DNA from: Bryobacteraceae bacterium
GTDB taxonomy: Bacteria > Acidobacteriota > Terriglobia > Bryobacterales > Bryobacteraceae
NCBI GenBank assembly: GCA_029975915.1
Contig: JARKOC010000250.1
Coordinates: 1 to 64,000, forward strand
Direction of reading: 5' to 3'
Length of the DNA stretch: 64,000 bases
The translations under genes and the position numbers were made by a program. How positions within the stretch are numbered: position 1 is the stretch's first letter; each line of letters starts with the position of its first letter. Shown one piece after another: positions 61,763 to 64,000 of this stretch. The notes beneath the pieces were generated by a model. It searched no databases and had not been told where the DNA came from. It saw only the letters and a program-made list of their open reading frames with translations.

Positions 61763-63360
61763 TCTCGATTGGACCTCTTGTCCAATTGAACCATCTGCTT
61801 CTTCGCATTGTCGAGCAAGGCCTGCGCCTTGGGCAGCGATTCAATCGCCTTCAGCACCACAGGGTCCGTTTCAATGGCGTATCGCAATGACGCATCCAGG
61901 GAATCCGCCGTGATCAACGCTTCCCGCTTCAACTGGACCTTAGTCCAGGCCAGGTTCTCCGCCCATTCCGCTTCCGTGAACTGCGCTCCCTGGTCCAGGC
62001 AGAACTTGTGGAACTCCGCCACCATCGAGGCGTCCGGATTCCAACCTGCCGGGACCTTGGCCTCATGGCTGGTGAAGTACTTCGGGATGTACTCACGGAA
62101 TGCCTGCCGGCGCAGCAGCTCAATCTGGAATTTGTTGTATGTATCCGTAAACTTCTCGTCCGGAGCAATCCCCGCGCCGCCATATACCGTACGGCCGGAG
62201 TCAGTCATCCTCGCATCCTGGAGGTTCTTTTCCTCAATGTTCTTGCGGAAGTAGTAGTCGTAGAAACTCCCGCTCGAATAGTCGCGTTGGATCAATCGGC
62301 CGCTAGGGGTGTAATACTTCGCGGTCGTCAGCGCCAGACCCGTGTTCTCCGACAACGGAAAAACAGTCTGAACCAAGCCCTTGCCAAACGTGTTGTCTCC
62401 AAAGATCCAGGCCCGGTCATGATCCTGCAAAGCGCCAGCCACAATCTCGGCCGCCGAAGCCGAATACCTGTCTACTAGGATGACGATCGGGTAGTTCCGG
62501 TTCGAGGCGCCGTTCGAGGCAAGGTAAGGCTTCTCCGGGGAGGTCCGGCCGCGGTGGCTCACCACGTTCTGTCCGCGCCGTAGGAACCTTCCCGCAACGG
62601 CCACGCCTTCGTTCAGCAATCCGCCTGGATTGGCGCGCAGATCAAGGATCAGGCCCTTGACGTTTTTCTCGTCCAGGTTCCTGAATGCGTCGTCCAACTC
62701 CCGCGAGGTGTTCTCGTTGAAAAGTTCGATGTCGATGTAGGCGATTCCCGGCTTAACAAAAAATGCGTTCTGCACGCTATAGCGCGGAATCTCTCCTCGT
62801 ATGATATTGAAAACAATTGGCTTATCTGCGCCCTCACGCGCTACGACAACCTGCACCTGCGTCCCCTTAGGCCCTTTCAGCAGGTCAGCGACCTCGGTCG
62901 TATTCAGACCGTCGGTCCGTTTGTCATTCACTTCCAGAATCACATCGCCCGGCCGGATGCCCGCCTTGTAAGCCGGTGATCCGGTGAATGGAGCAACCAC
63001 TACGGTCCGCCCGTTCTTCGGCTGCACTGACATGCCCACGCCCGCATAGCTGCCCCGCTGGTCTTCCCGCATCTGCTGGTAGTCCCGCGGATCGAAGAAC
63101 GACGAGTGTGGATCCAGCGTTCGCAGCATCCCTTGCACCGCGCCCTTATAAATCGCCTTATCGGCCGATACCTTCTCCGCGGCGTTTTGCTCAACCAGGT
63201 TGTAGATCGAAGTGAACGTTCTCAACCCCTTGCTGAGTTCGTCCTCGTCTGGCGGCGCCGCGGCCTTTGCCGAAATCTGTGGCGCCAAAACACCCGCGAT
63301 CACTGCGCACAGCGCGATGATGAACACACTGAACAGGATTGGTCGCAAGTGCTTGGCCAT
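61759..63360 (-). CDS. C-terminal processing peptidase (S41 family, CtpA-like)
   Basis: A 533-residue periplasmic protease: signal/anchor helix (residues 8-28), PDZ domain (about 85-170, YAGVGMSVQPKNGRTVV, YKAGIRPGDVILEVN) and the S41 catalytic core with VDRYSASAAEIVAGAL (Ser nucleophile) and FGDNTFGKGLVQTVF (catalytic Lys). The start at 63360 has GGGAGG at 9 nt; a longer frame would add 13 residues. A TATACT -10 lies at 63388-63393. It is upstream of guaA, sharing 4 nt. Processes C-termini of envelope proteins. Confidence 0.93.
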   Translation of the reverse strand: MAKHLRPILFSVFIIALCAVIAGVLAPQISAKAAAPPDEDELSKGLRTFTSIYNLVEQNAAEKVSADKAIYKGAVQGMLRTLDPHSSFFDPRDYQQMREDQRGSYAGVGMSVQPKNGRTVVVAPFTGSPAYKAGIRPGDVILEVNDKRTDGLNTTEVADLLKGPKGTQVQVVVAREGADKPIVFNIIRGEIPRYSVQNAFFVKPGIAYIDIELFNENTSRELDDAFRNLDEKNVKGLILDLRANPGGLLNEGVAVAGRFLRRGQNVVSHRGRTSPEKPYLASNGASNRNYPIVILVDRYSASAAEIVAGALQDHDRAWIFGDNTFGKGLVQTVFPLSENTGLALTTAKYYTPSGRLIQRDYSSGSFYDYYFRKNIEEKNLQDARMTDSGRTVYGGAGIAPDEKFTDTYNKFQIELLRRQAFREYIPKYFTSHEAKVPAGWNPDASMVAEFHKFCLDQGAQFTEAEWAENLAWTKVQLKREALITADSLDASLRYAIETDPVVLKAIESLPKAQALLDNAKKQMVQLDKRSNRD

Positions 63361-63387
63361 CCGGATTCCACCTCCCAGCCTGCCGCC

Positions 63388-63393
63388 AGTATA
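63388..63393 (-). promoter_or_regulatory. Candidate -10 box (TATACT) for the CtpA-type protease
   Basis: TATACT lies 27 nt upstream of the ATG at 63360; with a start about 7 nt on, the leader would keep the GGGAGG ribosome-binding site. Confidence 0.4.
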
Positions 63394-63441
63394 ACGCACC
63401 GCCGGCTCATCTCATTAGACGAGCCCCACACCTCAAAAGGT

Positions 63442-63476
63442 TGTGGAAAAGTATCTCGCGCCCGCAGTTTTCCACA
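63442..63476. promoter_or_regulatory. Inverted pair of DnaA-box-like sequences
   Basis: TGTGGAAAA (63442-63450) and TTTTCCACA (63468-63476) are inverted copies of TTWTNCACA, the DnaA-box consensus, spaced by 17 nt. They lie between the merR and protease genes. Other readings are a regulator's operator or a hairpin. Confidence 0.4.
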
Positions 63477-63498
63477 GACAGGCCGCCTGAGCGCTGGA

Positions 63499-63999
63499 TC
63501 AGACAGCCTTCGCCTTCCGCGCCGCGCTGGAAATCTCCGACCGGACCGGTTTTCGAGGCGTCGTCGTCAACCGCCGCACCTGGTCGCTCACCGAAACCAC
63601 GAACATTGCCTGCCTGGCGCTCTTAATCACATCCACAATGCGCGAATGCTCGTGCTCAAGGTAGATGTGTTTTCCATCCGTCAGCAGGTAGATGTCGCTT
63701 TCGGGGGCTAAAATGTCGGTGAGCCGCCGGTTCATCTCTTTCTGCAAAAATCTGAGAACACGCCGTATCTTCTGTAAACTGAATCCCTTGCGGCGCAGTT
63801 CGGCGATCACACTCACCTCAACCACTTCGGCCATGTTGTAGGTCCTCTTGTGGCCGTCGTGCTGCGGAGAAACCACCTTCTGCTCGTCCCACCACTGCAA
63901 CTGGCGTAAGCTGACGCCGCTCAACCTCGCCACATCGGCGGATGAGTAGCTTTGCGGCTCCGAACCGCTGGCAGCCAGCGCTTGTTTTGTTTTGAACAT
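63499..63999 (-). CDS. MerR-family transcriptional regulator
   Basis: A 166-residue regulator with a MerR winged helix (about 17-90): SYSSADVARLSGVSLRQLQWWDEQ, then HKRTYNMAEVVEVSVIAELRRKGFSL. The C-terminal part (about 100-140) has no cysteine metal-binding motif, so the effector is not an obvious metal. Its upstream region is off the window. It precedes the protease by 138 nt, an interval with inverted DnaA-box-like sequences; a role in controlling the protease is speculation. Confidence 0.88.
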   Translation of the reverse strand: MFKTKQALAASGSEPQSYSSADVARLSGVSLRQLQWWDEQKVVSPQHDGHKRTYNMAEVVEVSVIAELRRKGFSLQKIRRVLRFLQKEMNRRLTDILAPESDIYLLTDGKHIYLEHEHSRIVDVIKSARQAMFVVSVSDQVRRLTTTPRKPVRSEISSAARKAKAV

Positions 64000-64000
64000 A

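Noticed and set aside
1..64000. CRISPR arrays, transposases, integrases, phage genes or defence cassettes
   Set aside because: None were seen; no direct-repeat/spacer series and no transposase or integrase motifs in any frame.

Overview
The window looks like a chromosomal segment of a GC-rich, Gram-negative, diderm soil-type bacterium. The best fit is Acidobacteriota, Bryobacterales/Solibacter group. Pointers are a secreted protein whose C-terminus resembles the 'Solibacter uncharacterized C-terminal domain' family (TIGR03437), very large TonB-receptor-like barrels ending in a C-terminal Phe with an N-terminal carboxypeptidase-regulatory domain, bacillithiol synthesis (BshC) next to a frataxin, and many Tat- or Sec-targeted Gfo/Idh/MocA and TolB-like proteins. 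This assignment is inference from protein families; no rRNA is present. Genes are densely packed. There is no phage, IS element, integron or CRISPR array.

Layout. 1-3640 (minus): secreted propeller protein, then sbcD-sbcC (sbcC runs off the left edge). 3830-9551 (plus): tight six-gene run of M16 peptidase, TPM-domain protein, degenerate nucleotidyltransferase, LemA, aldehyde dehydrogenase and FAH-family hydrolase/dehydratase. A FucP-like sugar symporter follows at 10390 after an opposing YkgJ-type gene. 11875-12343: L,D-transpeptidase pseudogene. 12482-17479: TonB-type receptor diverging from a TolB-like protein. 17493-28921 is a long minus-strand block: dgt, a TPR membrane protein, a partner-switching module (anti-sigma kinase, STAS antagonist, response regulator lacking its phospho-Asp), thiD, two secreted adhesion-like proteins, a PP2C phosphatase, a plug-less barrel, a TPR protein and a small secreted protein. 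29110-35602: miaA, a large TPR protein, a DUF4920-type protein, an alkaline phosphatase and an MFS transporter. 35990-43807: a GH18 protein, two Tat-exported proteins and a convergent aminotransferase/oxidoreductase operon (DegT, two Gfo/Idh/MocA) suggestive of amino-sugar or inositol-type metabolism. 44070-48858: S15 hydrolase, tRNA-Leu(CAA), ACT protein, aldo/keto reductase, methyltransferase and ECF-like sigma factor. 49036-51726: a three-gene TadE/TadE/TadG-VWA cluster. 51744-56664: HpcH aldolase, bshC, cyaY, hemW and threonine aldolase. 56787-59957: two unrecognised secreted/coiled-coil proteins and a cystathionine-gamma-synthase-type enzyme. 59969-63999 (minus): MerR regulator, CtpA-type protease and a long-form GMP synthase.

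The most interesting signals are: (i) at least nine transcription units with a TAnnnT box only 5-9 nt before the start codon and usually no Shine-Dalgarno, a signature of leaderless mRNAs; (ii) a 17-bp perfect terminator-like hairpin whose loop holds both the -10 box and the start codon of the next gene and whose 3' arm plus T-run encode that gene's signal peptide; (iii) an STAS/anti-sigma-kinase operon feeding a NarL-type regulator with a dead receiver; and (iv) an L,D-transpeptidase gene broken exactly at its putative lipobox cysteine codon and again just before its catalytic cysteine.
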